From NCBI GenBank assembly GCA_029565065.1, contig JAKQOW010000178.1, positions 31,122 to 95,121 of the forward strand: a stretch of DNA of 64,000 nucleotides, given 5' to 3'. Below, one piece after another: positions 41,169 to 50,037 of the stretch. Under the pieces are notes generated by a model. The model searched no databases and was not told the origin of the DNA. It saw only the letters and a list, made by a program, of their open reading frames with translations. Position 1 is the stretch's first letter. Each line of letters begins with the position of its first letter. The position numbers were made by a program, and so were the translations under genes. The DNA is from Acidobacteriota bacterium (GTDB lineage: Bacteria > Acidobacteriota > JAAYUB01).

Positions 41169-42395
41169 TCAGGGCACCGCGTCCAGCTCCGGGGGGATGG
41201 GCTCGGGCAGCGACAGACCGGTCATGGCGGCGTCGATGTCCTTCAGGCCGTGGCCGGTGACCAGGAGCACCACGGGCGCCGCCGGGTCGAGGCGGCGCTC
41301 CGCCGCCACCCGGACCAGGCCCGCCGCCACGGCCGCCGCGGCCGGCTCGGCGAACACCCCGGTGGTGGCCGCCAGCAGCGTCTGTGCCTCGAGGATCTCC
41401 GCGTCGGACACGGTGAGCGAGAAGCCGCCGCTCTCCATCACCGCGCGGCGGGCCAACTCCGCGTTGCTGGGGGTGCGCACCGAGATGGAGTCGGCGACGG
41501 TGCGCGGGTCGGCGGCGTCGCGGTACTCGCCCGTGGCGATGTAGCGGTGGATCGCGTCGGAGCGCTCCGCCTGCACGGCGACCAGCCGCGGCAGGCGCTC
41601 AATGGCGCCGGCGGCGCGCAGGTCGGCGAACGCCTTGTAGACGCCGGCGAGGATCACGCCGTCGCCCACCGGCACGAGGATCGCCTCGGGCGCCTGGCCG
41701 CCGTACTGGGCGAAGATCTCGAACCCCACGGTCTTCTTCCCCTCGATGGTCAGCGGATGGTAGGCGGTGTTGCGGTTGAGCCCGCCCCGGGCGGCGGTGT
41801 ACTCGAGCGACAGGCGGAACGCGTCGTCGTAGGTGCCGCGCACCGGCACCACCCGGGCGCCGTGCTGCACCATCTGCACCAGCTTGGCCCGCGGCGCAGC
41901 CGCCGGGACGAAGATCACCGCCTCGAGCCCGGCGGCGGCGCACACCGCCGCCGTGGCGCTGGCGGCGTTGCCGGTGGAGGCCACCACCACGGTGCGCTCG
42001 CCCAGGCGCCGGGCCTCGGCGGCCACCAGGAACGAGGCGCGGTCCTTGAGCGAGCCGCTGGGATTGAGCCCGTCGTTCTTGATCCAGATCTCGCCCCAGC
42101 CCAGCCGCGCCGCCAGCCGCGGCGCCGGCACCAGCGGCGTGTTCCCCAAGGCGTAGGGCGGCTCGTGCTCCGGCTCCATGGGTGTGAAGAGGCGCCAGTC
42201 GGGGCGGCGGGGGACGAACCGCTCGGCGATCGCGGGGTAGTCGAACACCGCCTCGAGCACGCCGGGCAGCGGCACGCCGGGGCGGTAGCCGCGCCCGCAC
42301 TCGGGGCAAAGGTAGCGCACGGCGTCACGGGCGTACTCCCGTCCGCACTGGGTGCAGCGCCAGACGAACTCGGCGATTTCGATCATCCTTTTCAT
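41169..42395 (-). CDS. thrC: Threonine synthase with N-terminal zinc ribbon
   Basis: A 408-residue fold-type II PLP enzyme with the PLP lysine Lys117 in 'PSGSLKDRAS', 'ASTGNAASATAAV' and 'VPVGDGVILAGVYKAF'. An N-terminal zinc ribbon has Cys14, Cys17, Cys30 and Cys33. This is the thermophile/archaeal-type ThrC layout, converting O-phosphohomoserine to threonine. I chose the ATG at 42395; GTG 42404 and ATG 42386 are also in frame, and none has a good ribosome binding site because the TTCACCACAGAGG repeat begins directly upstream. Threonine dehydratase-like activity is a weaker alternative. Confidence 0.88.
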   Translation of the reverse strand: MKRMIEIAEFVWRCTQCGREYARDAVRYLCPECGRGYRPGVPLPGVLEAVFDYPAIAERFVPRRPDWRLFTPMEPEHEPPYALGNTPLVPAPRLAARLGWGEIWIKNDGLNPSGSLKDRASFLVAAEARRLGERTVVVASTGNAASATAAVCAAAGLEAVIFVPAAAPRAKLVQMVQHGARVVPVRGTYDDAFRLSLEYTAARGGLNRNTAYHPLTIEGKKTVGFEIFAQYGGQAPEAILVPVGDGVILAGVYKAFADLRAAGAIERLPRLVAVQAERSDAIHRYIATGEYRDAADPRTVADSISVRTPSNAELARRAVMESGGFSLTVSDAEILEAQTLLAATTGVFAEPAAAAVAAGLVRVAAERRLDPAAPVVLLVTGHGLKDIDAAMTGLSLPEPIPPELDAVP

Positions 42396-42398
42396 ATT

Positions 42399-43143
42399 CA
42401 CCACAGAGGCACAGAGGTCACAGAGGATTCACTTGCTGTTCGTACATCGGACAGCGGGGTTCGAGGCTAGAGGCTAGAGGCTCGAGGCTCGTTCCCATCC
42501 CGTCTGTTCGTGCTCGTAATCGTGATCGTACTCGTAATCGTACTCGTAATCGTCATCGAGGCTCGGGGCTAGAGGCTCGAGGCTCGTTCCCATCCCGTCT
42601 GTTCGTGCTCGTAATCGTGATCGTACTCGTAATCGTACTCGTAATCGTCATCGAGGCTCGGGGCTAGAGGCTCGAGGCTCGTTCCCGGAACGCGGACATC
42701 GGAATTCGGGTCACGGGGTTCGCGGTTCGGGGTTCGGGTTTTCCCGTTCATCTAACGTGTTCCGTCTTTCGTCTTACGCCTCCCGTCTCCCGTCCTCCAT
42801 CGAGCAAGGCACGTTCCCGATCATCGGACTTTGGAAACTGGTCATCGGACCTGGGATCTCGGTTCTGGGTGCTTGTTCCCGGATTTCGGCTCTCAGGTTT
42901 CATTGCCCGGTTCCCTGTACCAGCATCCCAGTTTCTAGGACCCAGGTCCCAGTTCCCAAGTCCTAAGTCCGAGAATCCAGGTCTCAGTTCCTACGTCCCA
43001 GGTCCCGGCACAACTCAACTAGTATTCAAATAACCAATCAAATATAAGCAATATTCAATAACCATTAAACACGAAATGACAAATGAAAGATGATCAATGG
43101 AAAATGAATAATTGCTTTGTGTCCTTTGTGCCTTGGTGGTGAG
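42399..43143 (+). repeat. Composite intergenic repeat, copy H, the longest
   Basis: Plus-strand order: TTCACCACAGAGGCACAGAG (42397-42424), GGCTAGA units, two identical 95-base units of CGTAATCG and GGCTCGAG modules, core CTCGTTCCCGGAACGCGG (42680-42697), GGTTCGGGGTTCGG, CGTCTCCCGTCCTCC, CTGGGATCTCGGTTCTGGG (42845-42870) and many CCCAGGTCCCAG units to 43010. ATGACAAATGAAAGATGATC (43076-43096) and CTTTGTGTCCTTTGTGCC (43115-43132) follow, ending at the ygeY stop. Both neighbours are on the minus strand, so this copy is antisense to them. No gene. Confidence 0.85.
42472..42686 (+). repeat. Exact 95-bp tandem duplication
   Basis: Units 42472-42566 and 42567-42661 are identical, and the first 25 bases of a third follow (42662-42686). 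Each unit starts with GGCTAGAGGCTCGAGGCTCG and ends with CATCGAGGCTCGG. Absence of mismatches implies a recent duplication. Confidence 0.9.
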
Positions 43144-43145
43144 AT

Positions 43146-44351
43146 CTATCTCCCGTTGAGCTGCGCCATGAACGCGGCGTAGAACGCGGCCGCGGCGCCG
43201 AGGTGGTCCACCGGGCACGACTCGTTGGGCGCATGCGCCTCCTTCTCGTGGCCGGGTCCGAGGCCCAGGCACGGGATGCCGGCCAGGCCGGCGATGGCGA
43301 TGCCGTTGGTGGAGAACGTCCACTTGTCCACGACCGGCTCGGCGCCGAGCGCGGCGCGGTACGCCGCCACCGCCGCTTGCACGTAGGGCGAGGCGGCCGG
43401 CGTCACCCAGGTGGGAAAGTACTTCTGCATGGGGAACACCTTGCCCGTGTAGGCGGGTTCGGCGTATTGGAGCACCTCCACCACCGCCTCCGGGTGGCCG
43501 GCGCGGCGGCAGGCTTCCTTCACCTCGGCCACGGCCGTGTCGATGGTTTCGCCCACGGTGAGGCGCCGGTCCAGCTGGATGCTGGCGGCGTCGGGCACCG
43601 AGCAGGCCGACGGCGACGAGAAGAACACCTGGGTCACGGTGACGGTCCCCTTGCCCAGGAACGGGTCGTCGGCCAGCCGCGCGTTGAGCTTCTCGATCTC
43701 CAGGGCGATGCGGGCGATCTTGTAGACGGCGTTGTCGCCGCGCTCGGGGGCCGAGCCGTGGCAGCTCACGCCCTTGGCATGGACCATCATCTCCATGCGG
43801 CCGCGCTGGCCGCGGTGGATGCGCAGGCTGGTGGGCTCCGTGATCACCACCGCCTCGGGCCGGATTTTTTCTTCATCGACGAGGTACTTCCAGCATAGCC
43901 CGTCGCAGTCCTCCTCGATCACCGTGCCGGTGAAAAGCACCGTGAAGTCGCCCGCGAGATCCAGCTCTTTCATGATCTTGCCGGCGTAGACCATGGCGGC
44001 CAGCCCGCCCTTCTGGTCCGAGGCGCCGCGGCCCCACACGCGTCCGTCGGCGATGTGGGCGTCGAACGGGTCGAACCGCCACAGGGCGCGGTCGCCGGGG
44101 TAGACGGTGTCGATGTGGGCGTCGAAAGCCACCAGGCGCTTGCCGCGCCCCACCCGGCCGATGATGGACCCCAGGCCGTCGACACGGACCTCGTCGAAGC
44201 CCAGTGCGCGCATCTCGCGGTCGATCACCGCGACCACTTCCTGTTCCTTCGTGGAATGGGACGGCGTGCGGATCAGGTCGCACAGGAACCGGGCGATCTC
44301 GGGTTCGAGTTCCTTCGCGCGGGCATGAATTCTGGTGTACAAATCGGCCAT
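43146..44351 (-). CDS. ygeY: YgeY-family M20 metallohydrolase
   Basis: A 401-residue M20 peptidase-fold enzyme that follows E. coli YgeY closely: 'FDAHIDTVYPGD' (metal His/Asp), 'GRGASDQKGGLAAMVYAGKI', 'VIEEDCDGLCWKYLV' (catalytic Glu-Glu), 'RGQRGRMEMMVHAKGVSCHG' and 'WTFSTNGIAIAG'. Family members deacylate or hydrolyse small amide substrates; YgeY's role in purine-type clusters is still being settled. GAGG precedes the ATG at 44351 at a longer spacing. It follows ssnA after 94 bases on the same strand. Confidence 0.94.
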   Translation of the reverse strand: MADLYTRIHARAKELEPEIARFLCDLIRTPSHSTKEQEVVAVIDREMRALGFDEVRVDGLGSIIGRVGRGKRLVAFDAHIDTVYPGDRALWRFDPFDAHIADGRVWGRGASDQKGGLAAMVYAGKIMKELDLAGDFTVLFTGTVIEEDCDGLCWKYLVDEEKIRPEAVVITEPTSLRIHRGQRGRMEMMVHAKGVSCHGSAPERGDNAVYKIARIALEIEKLNARLADDPFLGKGTVTVTQVFFSSPSACSVPDAASIQLDRRLTVGETIDTAVAEVKEACRRAGHPEAVVEVLQYAEPAYTGKVFPMQKYFPTWVTPAASPYVQAAVAAYRAALGAEPVVDKWTFSTNGIAIAGLAGIPCLGLGPGHEKEAHAPNESCPVDHLGAAAAFYAAFMAQLNGR

Positions 44352-44394
44352 GTGACTATTACCTCAGTGAAAAATGCGGTCGAGCAGTCTGGAT

Positions 44395-44447
44395 AAAGTT
44401 CATTTTATTGATCATTTTTCATTTGTCATCGGTCATTTGTCATTTTC
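44395..44447 (-). repeat. Reverse copy of the ATGATCAATG/ATGACAAATG module
   Basis: TTGATCATTTTTCATTTG and TCATTTGTCATTTTC (44408-44445) match the reverse of modules at about 19187, 43076 and 54570. The module runs up to the ssnA stop codon, between ssnA and ygeY. Confidence 0.7.
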
Positions 44448-45777
44448 AGAACCGGTCCCACAAGGAGGCGGCGAGCTCGCGGGCGCGGGCGGCCAGCGCG
44501 GCCTCGTCCACATCCAGCTCCAGCCGCTTTCCGGTCATGAGGACGCGGCCGTCGGCGACGGTGGTGTCCACCGCAGCCTGGCTCAGGCCGAACACGACGT
44601 GACCGCGGACCGTGGCCGGCTCCAGCGGCGTGGGCGGGTCGTAATCCACCAGGATGATGTCGGCGGCGGCGCCCTCGGCCAGGCGGCCCAGCGGCACTCC
44701 CCAGAGGCGGCTGGCGATGGCCGGGTTGTGGACCAGCAGCGTGTCGGTCACCTCCATGAACGCCGCGGTGGGGCCGTTCTGGCGCAGGTGCTGCGCCCAG
44801 AGGGCCACGCGCAGCTCCTCGAGCATGCGCACCGTCATGGCGTCGGTGCCGAGACCCACGGTAATGCCGCGCCGCGCCATGGCCACCAGGTCGGCGATGC
44901 CCACGGCGTTGTTCAGGTTGGACTGCGGGTTGTGGGCCACCATGGTCTGCGTCTCCGCCAACAGGTCCAGCTCGGCGTCGTCCACGTGGACGCAGTGGGC
45001 GCAGATGGTCCCGGCCCCGAGCAGCCCGTGATCGCGCAGCCGCCGCACCACGCGCTGCCCGTGCTCCCGCACGTTGTGCTCCTGGTCGGCGGGCGACTCG
45101 GCGGTGTGCACGTGGAAGCCGGCGCCGAGCTCACGGCCCATGGCGGCGGCGCGGTCCAGGGTGGCGTCGCCCAGGGTGAATGCGGCGTGGAGGCCGAACA
45201 GGGCGCGGAGTTGAGAGTCTTTCTCTTCCTTACAGCGGCGGATGAACGCGGCGTTTTCCTCCAGGCCGGCCTCGGCCACGTCGGCGCCGTCGCGGTCCGA
45301 GACCTCGTAGCAGAGGCAGGCCCGCAGCCCCGCCGCCTTCACCGCGCGGGCGATCGCGTCGAGCGAGCCGCGGACGGCGCCGGGGCTGGCGTGATGGTCG
45401 ATGAGTGTCGTGGTGCCGCTCCGCACCGCCGCAAGCAGCATGATGAGCGCGCTGATGTAGGTGTCGTCCAGGGTGAGCCGGCGGTCCAGCCGCCACCACA
45501 GGTTGCGGAGCTGCTCCACGAAGTCGCGCGACGGCTTGGCCTTGCCCAGGCCCCGCACCAGGGTGCTGTAAAAGTGCATGTGGGCGTTGATCCAGCCGGG
45601 CAGCACCGCCTTCCCCGCCGCGTCGATGACGCGGGCGCCGGCGGCGTCCACCTCGGCGGCCGGCGCGACCCTGCGGATGCGGCCGTCCTCCACGCGGATG
45701 GCGTGGTCCCGCAGCACCCGGTTGTCCTCACCCAGCGTCAGAATGACGCCGCCCCGGATCACCAACGGTTGACTCAT
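44446..45777 (-). CDS. ssnA: SsnA-type aminohydrolase
   Basis: A 443-residue amidohydrolase that matches E. coli SsnA (442 residues) in its most specific stretch, 'FVEQLRNLWWRLDRRLTLD' followed by 'SGTTTLIDHHASPGAVRGSL'. Metal ligands are 'NAHMHFYSTLVRG', 'GFHVHTAES', 'CAHCVHV' and 'GLGTDAM'. SsnA belongs to the chlorohydrolase/deaminase group and is predicted to deaminate an imidazole or purine breakdown product. Its ribosome binding site GAGGG overlaps the start of repeat copy J, so the repeat lies in its 5' leader. Confidence 0.93.
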   Translation of the reverse strand: MSQPLVIRGGVILTLGEDNRVLRDHAIRVEDGRIRRVAPAAEVDAAGARVIDAAGKAVLPGWINAHMHFYSTLVRGLGKAKPSRDFVEQLRNLWWRLDRRLTLDDTYISALIMLLAAVRSGTTTLIDHHASPGAVRGSLDAIARAVKAAGLRACLCYEVSDRDGADVAEAGLEENAAFIRRCKEEKDSQLRALFGLHAAFTLGDATLDRAAAMGRELGAGFHVHTAESPADQEHNVREHGQRVVRRLRDHGLLGAGTICAHCVHVDDAELDLLAETQTMVAHNPQSNLNNAVGIADLVAMARRGITVGLGTDAMTVRMLEELRVALWAQHLRQNGPTAAFMEVTDTLLVHNPAIASRLWGVPLGRLAEGAAADIILVDYDPPTPLEPATVRGHVVFGLSQAAVDTTVADGRVLMTGKRLELDVDEAALAARARELAASLWDRF

Positions 45778-45778
45778 T

Positions 45779-45965
45779 TATTTCCCTCGTGCTCGTAATC
45801 GTAATCGTTATCGTAATCGTACTCGTGATCGTAATCGGGGCTCGAGGCTCGGGGCTCGAGGCTCGGGGCTCGTTTCCGATCAGGGGTCAGCGGAAATCGG
45901 ACATCGGTTTTCGGACATCGGACTTCGGATTTTGGACATCGGACATCGGACTTCAGACTTCGGTG
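45779..45965 (+). repeat. Composite intergenic repeat, copy J
   Basis: Plus-strand order: GTGCTCGTAATCGTAATCG hexamers (45789-45838), GGCTCGAGGCTCGGGGCTCG (45839-45868), core variant CTCGTTTCCGATCAGGGG, then ATCGGACATCGG and related units (45898-45960). It begins at the 5' side of ssnA, one of three copies that do so. Confidence 0.8.
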
Positions 45966-46420
45966 ATCAAGGGCACATTCGCGCTTGCCATCGCCCCGCG
46001 GCCGTGACGCCATCGCGGACGGCCCATCGTACCCCGAAGCGGCAGCGGGTGGAACAAAAATGTGGGGCGGGACCGCGGCGGGCCTTTGGCGACGCTCCGG
46101 CCGCGCCCGCCCATGGCCCGGTGTCGGAAGATCCGGATGCAGAGGACCCCGATCATTCGGATCCATGAGCTTCGCCGACCCGTCACCCGACGATCGCCGA
46201 TCCGGATGCTGCAGACGACGATCATGCGATTGCATGGCCTGATGCGCTCCGCACCCAAGCAGGCGGCATGAGAACATACAGGTTGGGAAGTTGCCTTGGG
46301 TCAACTTCCCAACCTCCCAATCGTCTCCGCTTTCGTCCCTCCCCTCAATGGGTCCTATCCACCCATTCACCCATTCACCCATTCACCAGTTCTTCAACGC
46401 TTCACCGTGCTGTTACCCCT
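45966..46420. other. Non-coding stretch with a GATCCGGATGC duplication, hairpin and CATTCACC array
   Basis: No gene. It has two similar 40-base segments starting GATCCGGATGC (about 46130 and 46198), a perfect hairpin at 46280-46315 and a CCCATTCACC array at about 46360-46390 next to the stop of the minus-strand gene. Confidence 0.55.
46280..46315. repeat. Perfect 14-bp-stem hairpin
   Basis: AGGTTGGGAAGTTG and CAACTTCCCAACCT pair without mismatch around the loop CCTTGGGT. No T run follows on either strand, so it is unlikely to be an intrinsic terminator. Confidence 0.75.
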
Positions 46421-47272
46421 TCAGGGCAGCCCAACCGCCACGTCGCCGAAGGCCACGGCTTCCGTCTTCGGCTTGCCGCCGAAGTCGTACGTGGCGAACA
46501 CCCGGCCGATGGCGGCATCCACGCGATCCACCACCGCCGGACGGAAGCTGCCCATGGACGGAATCATCACCTTGTCCCCGGCTTTCACCGCCGGCTTAAT
46601 GGGGAGCGGGGTGCAGTCGGCCCTGGCCGCGACCGCCAGCCGGCCGGCGAAGCCGATCCCCATCACTTTCTCGCCGCTCACCCCCGTCACCAGGAGGCGC
46701 TTATAGCCGCCCGGCGCCTTGACGGCCACCACGTTGCCCACGATCAGGCCGTCGCGCTGCTTGTGGAAGCAGTCCGCCTTGAGGGTGTCGTCCTTCTTGC
46801 CCACGCCCGCCGGGTTGTCGTAGTCGAGATCCAGATACCGCACCTTCGGCGCCGCGGGCGTGCCGCCGGCAACCACGATGGCGCGCTGCATCCCCGAGCC
46901 AGACTGCCAGGTGCCCAGCACAATGTCGCCCACCGCCGCCTGTTCGCCGCGCCGGATGGGGACGATGAGCGCGTTGGGCAGGGTGACGATGCGGCCCGTC
47001 AGCGTCTTGAGCTGCGACTCGGCGGGACCGGGCTTCTCCATGTAGGCGCCGTAGTAGATCATGCCCGTCTTGTCGAGGCCCTCGGCGACGGCGCGGTCGA
47101 AGAACTCCCGGGCGGGGGCGATCACGAAGTCGCCGGGCTGGGCGGTGGTCTTCACCACGGGGTACGGCAGCGGGATCTCGCCGGGCTTGAGCGCCGGCCG
47201 GGCGTTCTGGGCGACAAGCGGCGCCGCCAAAGCCGCGAGCAGGACCGCCAGGATCCCAACTTTCCTCGTCAT
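46421..47272 (-). CDS. Exported protein of unknown function
   Basis: A 283-residue protein with a clear signal peptide (about 1-22, 'LLAALAAPLVAQ'). The mature part is beta-rich with repeated Gly and Val and lines such as 'GDIVLGTWQSGSGMQRAIVV' and 'VGNVVAVKAPGGYKRLLVTG'. I do not recognise a family. GGAGAAG lies before the ATG at 47272; an in-frame ATG at 47293 is less likely. It diverges from another exported protein gene across 92 bases. Confidence 0.8.
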   Translation of the reverse strand: MTRKVGILAVLLAALAAPLVAQNARPALKPGEIPLPYPVVKTTAQPGDFVIAPAREFFDRAVAEGLDKTGMIYYGAYMEKPGPAESQLKTLTGRIVTLPNALIVPIRRGEQAAVGDIVLGTWQSGSGMQRAIVVAGGTPAAPKVRYLDLDYDNPAGVGKKDDTLKADCFHKQRDGLIVGNVVAVKAPGGYKRLLVTGVSGEKVMGIGFAGRLAVAARADCTPLPIKPAVKAGDKVMIPSMGSFRPAVVDRVDAAIGRVFATYDFGGKPKTEAVAFGDVAVGLP

Positions 47273-47364
47273 CTTTCTTCTCCTGTCCGTCATAATAGGC
47301 GCGGCGCCATCGCCGCGATCCGTTAGACGGACGGACGCCGAGATTTCACAGACGGGGGCACCCC

Positions 47365-47913
47365 ATGAACACCACGACCCGCATCCGCATCACCCTCACC
47401 CTGGCGGCCGTCGCCCTGAGCCTGGCGGCGGGTTGGACCCTGGCGGACACGGCCAGGCTGAGCGTCCTGGACTACTATCGGGATCTGCCCGCCGACGTGT
47501 TCCAATGCGAGGCGGATGCCGCGCCCGACCCCGCGGCGCGCGAGCGCCTCATCGTCCACCGCAACATCCCCCATGGCTACATCCGGGCCACGGTGGAGGG
47601 ATTCCCGCTGGAGGTGGCCCTGTTCCGGGAACGGGACACGGTGCGGGACATCGTGGCCGTGTCGCTCGAGTGCGGCGACGGCTGCATGTGCCGCCGGCTG
47701 GATTTCCTCGTGCGGGAAGCGGACGGCTGGCGGTCGGTGCGCGCCGACGTTTTCCCCGCCGCCGCGGCCATCGAGGCGGCGCTGGGCCGCGACGCCGGCT
47801 ACGCGTTCCAGCTCCCCGAGACCGGCACCACCATCCGTGTGGTGGACGTCGAGAGCCGCGCGCTGCTCCTCACCCTGCCGTGGGACGGGCGACGGTTTCA
47901 CATCAGTAAATAG
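47365..47913 (+). CDS. Small exported protein of unknown function
   Basis: A 182-residue protein with a signal peptide (about 1-26). Mature sequence includes 'ARERLIVHRNIPHGYIRATVEG' (cut at both ends) and the cysteine cluster 'ECGDGCMCRRLDF', which may form disulfides in the periplasm. No family is recognised. It shares a divergent upstream region with the exported protein gene on the minus strand. Its stop lies in AAATAGTAAACAGTGAAC, related to the GTTCACT module. Confidence 0.75.
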   Translation: MNTTTRIRITLTLAAVALSLAAGWTLADTARLSVLDYYRDLPADVFQCEADAAPDPAARERLIVHRNIPHGYIRATVEGFPLEVALFRERDTVRDIVAVSLECGDGCMCRRLDFLVREADGWRSVRADVFPAAAAIEAALGRDAGYAFQLPETGTTIRVVDVESRALLLTLPWDGRRFHISK

Positions 47914-47997
47914 TAAACAGTGAACGGGAAGAGGGGATCGGCATGCCGTTCGGATGGCAACGAGCGTAGCCAGGCGCCGCCCGGAATCGCTCGTCAA

Positions 47998-50037
47998 TCA
48001 GTTCGCTTCCGGGAGGAGCTGCGCGCGGACGCGGCGGAGGTTGTCCGCTGCCTGCGGATAGTCGGGGCGAAGCCGCAGGGCCTCCTCGAGCTGGATGGCG
48101 GCCTCGGCGGGCCGGCCGGCGTTGAGCAGGGCGCTGCCCAGGTTGTTGCGGGCGCGGGCATCGCCGGGCCGCAGGCGCACCGCGGCCTCGAGGTGAGGCA
48201 GCGCCTCGCGGAGACGTCCGTGGGTGGCCAGCCAGGTGCCCAGGCTGTAGCGGGCCTCGGCCAGATCCGGATCGAGCCGTGCCGCCTCCGCCCAGGCCGC
48301 CGCGGCTTCATCCAGCCGGTTCCAACCGGCCAGCGTCCGCCCCAGCGACAGCCACGCCCGGGCAAACTCGGGCTGCCCGGCCACCGCCAGGCGGTAATGC
48401 ATCAGGGCGGCTTCCGGCTGCTGCCGGGCGGCCATGATCTCGCCCAGGTAGAAGTGGACCAGCGGGTGCTCCGGCGCCCGCTGCAGCGCCCGGTAGTACC
48501 AACCGGCCGCCTCATCCAGCCGGCCCAGCTTGTGCAGCGACGAACCCAGCTTGTACAGGTAATCGGGATCCCCGGGCTGGAGCCTCACCGCCACGCGGTA
48601 CTGCGCCGCGGCGTCGGCGGTGCGGCCGCGGGTGAACAGGATGGTGCCCAGGTTGGACTGGGCGACGGCGCTCCCCGGGTTGATGGCGATCGCGGTCCGG
48701 CAGTGCGCCTCGGCCTCGTCGATGCGGCCGGCGGCCAGCAGCGCCACCGACAGGTTGTCGTGGGCCTTGTCGTTGAGCTCGGTCACGGACACCGCGCGGG
48801 TGAACAGCGTGATGCTGTCGCGCCAGTGCCCCACCTGCCGCGCCGCGACCAGCGCCAGCGCCGCCACCGCCACCACCGCCGCGGCGGCGCCCGCCCGGCG
48901 CGCCCACGCCGGCCGCCCCTCGAGGAGCCGCCCCCCGCCCCAGGCCAGCAGGACGAACAGCCCCACGTACGGCACGTACGTGTACCGGTCGGCCATCGAC
49001 TGCGCGCCCACCTGCACCAGCCCGATCACCGGCAGCAGCGTCACCAGGTACCAGCCCCAACCCACGGGGAGCCACGGCAGCCGGCGCGCCCACCACACCG
49101 CCGCCGCCGTCGCCGCCAGCAGCACCGCGCCGGCGGCCAGCGCCGGCCCGGCGTCGAACGCGCGCGGCAGCGGATAGAACACCGCCAGATCCGCCGGCCA
49201 GACGAGCTCGCCGATGTAGCGGACGTAGGCCAGCGCGCTGTTGGCCAGCCGCTCGGGCAGCGTCAGCATCCGCAGCGGCACCATCGCCGAGCGCTGCGCC
49301 AGCAGGGTGACGACGCCCGACGCCAGCGCCAGCGCCGCGAACGGCGCCTTCTCCAGCAGCCGCCGGCCCAGTTCCCGCCGCACCGCCGGCGGGGGGAGGC
49401 CGCCGGTCCACGCCGGCAGCCGCGCCAGCGGCCATCCGTCCAGCAGCAGCAGCACCACCGGCACGCTCACCAGCATCGGCTTGGCCATCAGCCCCAGCGC
49501 GAACAGGCCCAGGCTCAGCCGGTACAGCCCCGCCCGCCCGGTCCGGGCCCAGCCGGCGTACGCCGCCAGCGTCAGAAAGTAGAAGGCGGTGCTCAGCACG
49601 TCCTTGCGCTCCGCCACCCAGGCCACCGATTCCACGTGCGCCGGGTGCAGGGCGAAGAGCGCCGCCACCAGCGCGCTCCGGCCGGCGCTGCCGGTGAGCG
49701 CGCGCAGCAGGCCGAACAGCAGCAGCGTGTTGAGCAGGTGCAGCACCAGGCTGCTCAGGTGGTGGCCGCCCGCCCACAACCCGAACAGCTCCACGTCCAG
49801 CATGTGGGCGCACCACGTCAGTGGATGCCAGTTGTTGGCGTGGCAGGCGGTGAACGCCCACCGCACCGACTCCGCCGTCAGCCCCTGCTGGACGTGGGGG
49901 TTTTCGGTGACGTACAGGTTGTCGTCGTAGTTGACGAAACCGTGGCGGACGACCGGCGCGTACACGGCGACCGTCACGGCCACCAGCAGCGCCGCCAGCG
50001 CCCACTCACGCGTCGGCCGGGTGCTCGGTCGCCACAT
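47998..50037 (-). CDS. TMTC-like membrane protein with C-terminal TPR repeats
   Basis: A 679-residue protein. The N-terminal half has about ten helices, with 'VNYDDNLYVTENPHV' after helix one, then 'WHPLTWCAHMLDVELFG' and 'AWVAERKDVLSTAFYFLTL', all typical of the TMTC/DUF1736 group of GT-C glycosyltransferases. From about residue 400 there are eight or so TPR units ('AVAQSNLGTILFTRGRTADAAA' pattern). It may transfer a sugar from a lipid carrier to an exported protein. It overlaps the GT2 gene upstream by 32 bases, which could make the lipid-linked donor. Confidence 0.88.
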   Translation of the reverse strand: MWRPSTRPTREWALAALLVAVTVAVYAPVVRHGFVNYDDNLYVTENPHVQQGLTAESVRWAFTACHANNWHPLTWCAHMLDVELFGLWAGGHHLSSLVLHLLNTLLLFGLLRALTGSAGRSALVAALFALHPAHVESVAWVAERKDVLSTAFYFLTLAAYAGWARTGRAGLYRLSLGLFALGLMAKPMLVSVPVVLLLLDGWPLARLPAWTGGLPPPAVRRELGRRLLEKAPFAALALASGVVTLLAQRSAMVPLRMLTLPERLANSALAYVRYIGELVWPADLAVFYPLPRAFDAGPALAAGAVLLAATAAAVWWARRLPWLPVGWGWYLVTLLPVIGLVQVGAQSMADRYTYVPYVGLFVLLAWGGGRLLEGRPAWARRAGAAAAVVAVAALALVAARQVGHWRDSITLFTRAVSVTELNDKAHDNLSVALLAAGRIDEAEAHCRTAIAINPGSAVAQSNLGTILFTRGRTADAAAQYRVAVRLQPGDPDYLYKLGSSLHKLGRLDEAAGWYYRALQRAPEHPLVHFYLGEIMAARQQPEAALMHYRLAVAGQPEFARAWLSLGRTLAGWNRLDEAAAAWAEAARLDPDLAEARYSLGTWLATHGRLREALPHLEAAVRLRPGDARARNNLGSALLNAGRPAEAAIQLEEALRLRPDYPQAADNLRRVRAQLLPEAN

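Noticed and set aside
42472..42686. Possible CRISPR array
   Set aside because: The units are contiguous 95-bp duplications with no unique spacers, and no cas gene is present.
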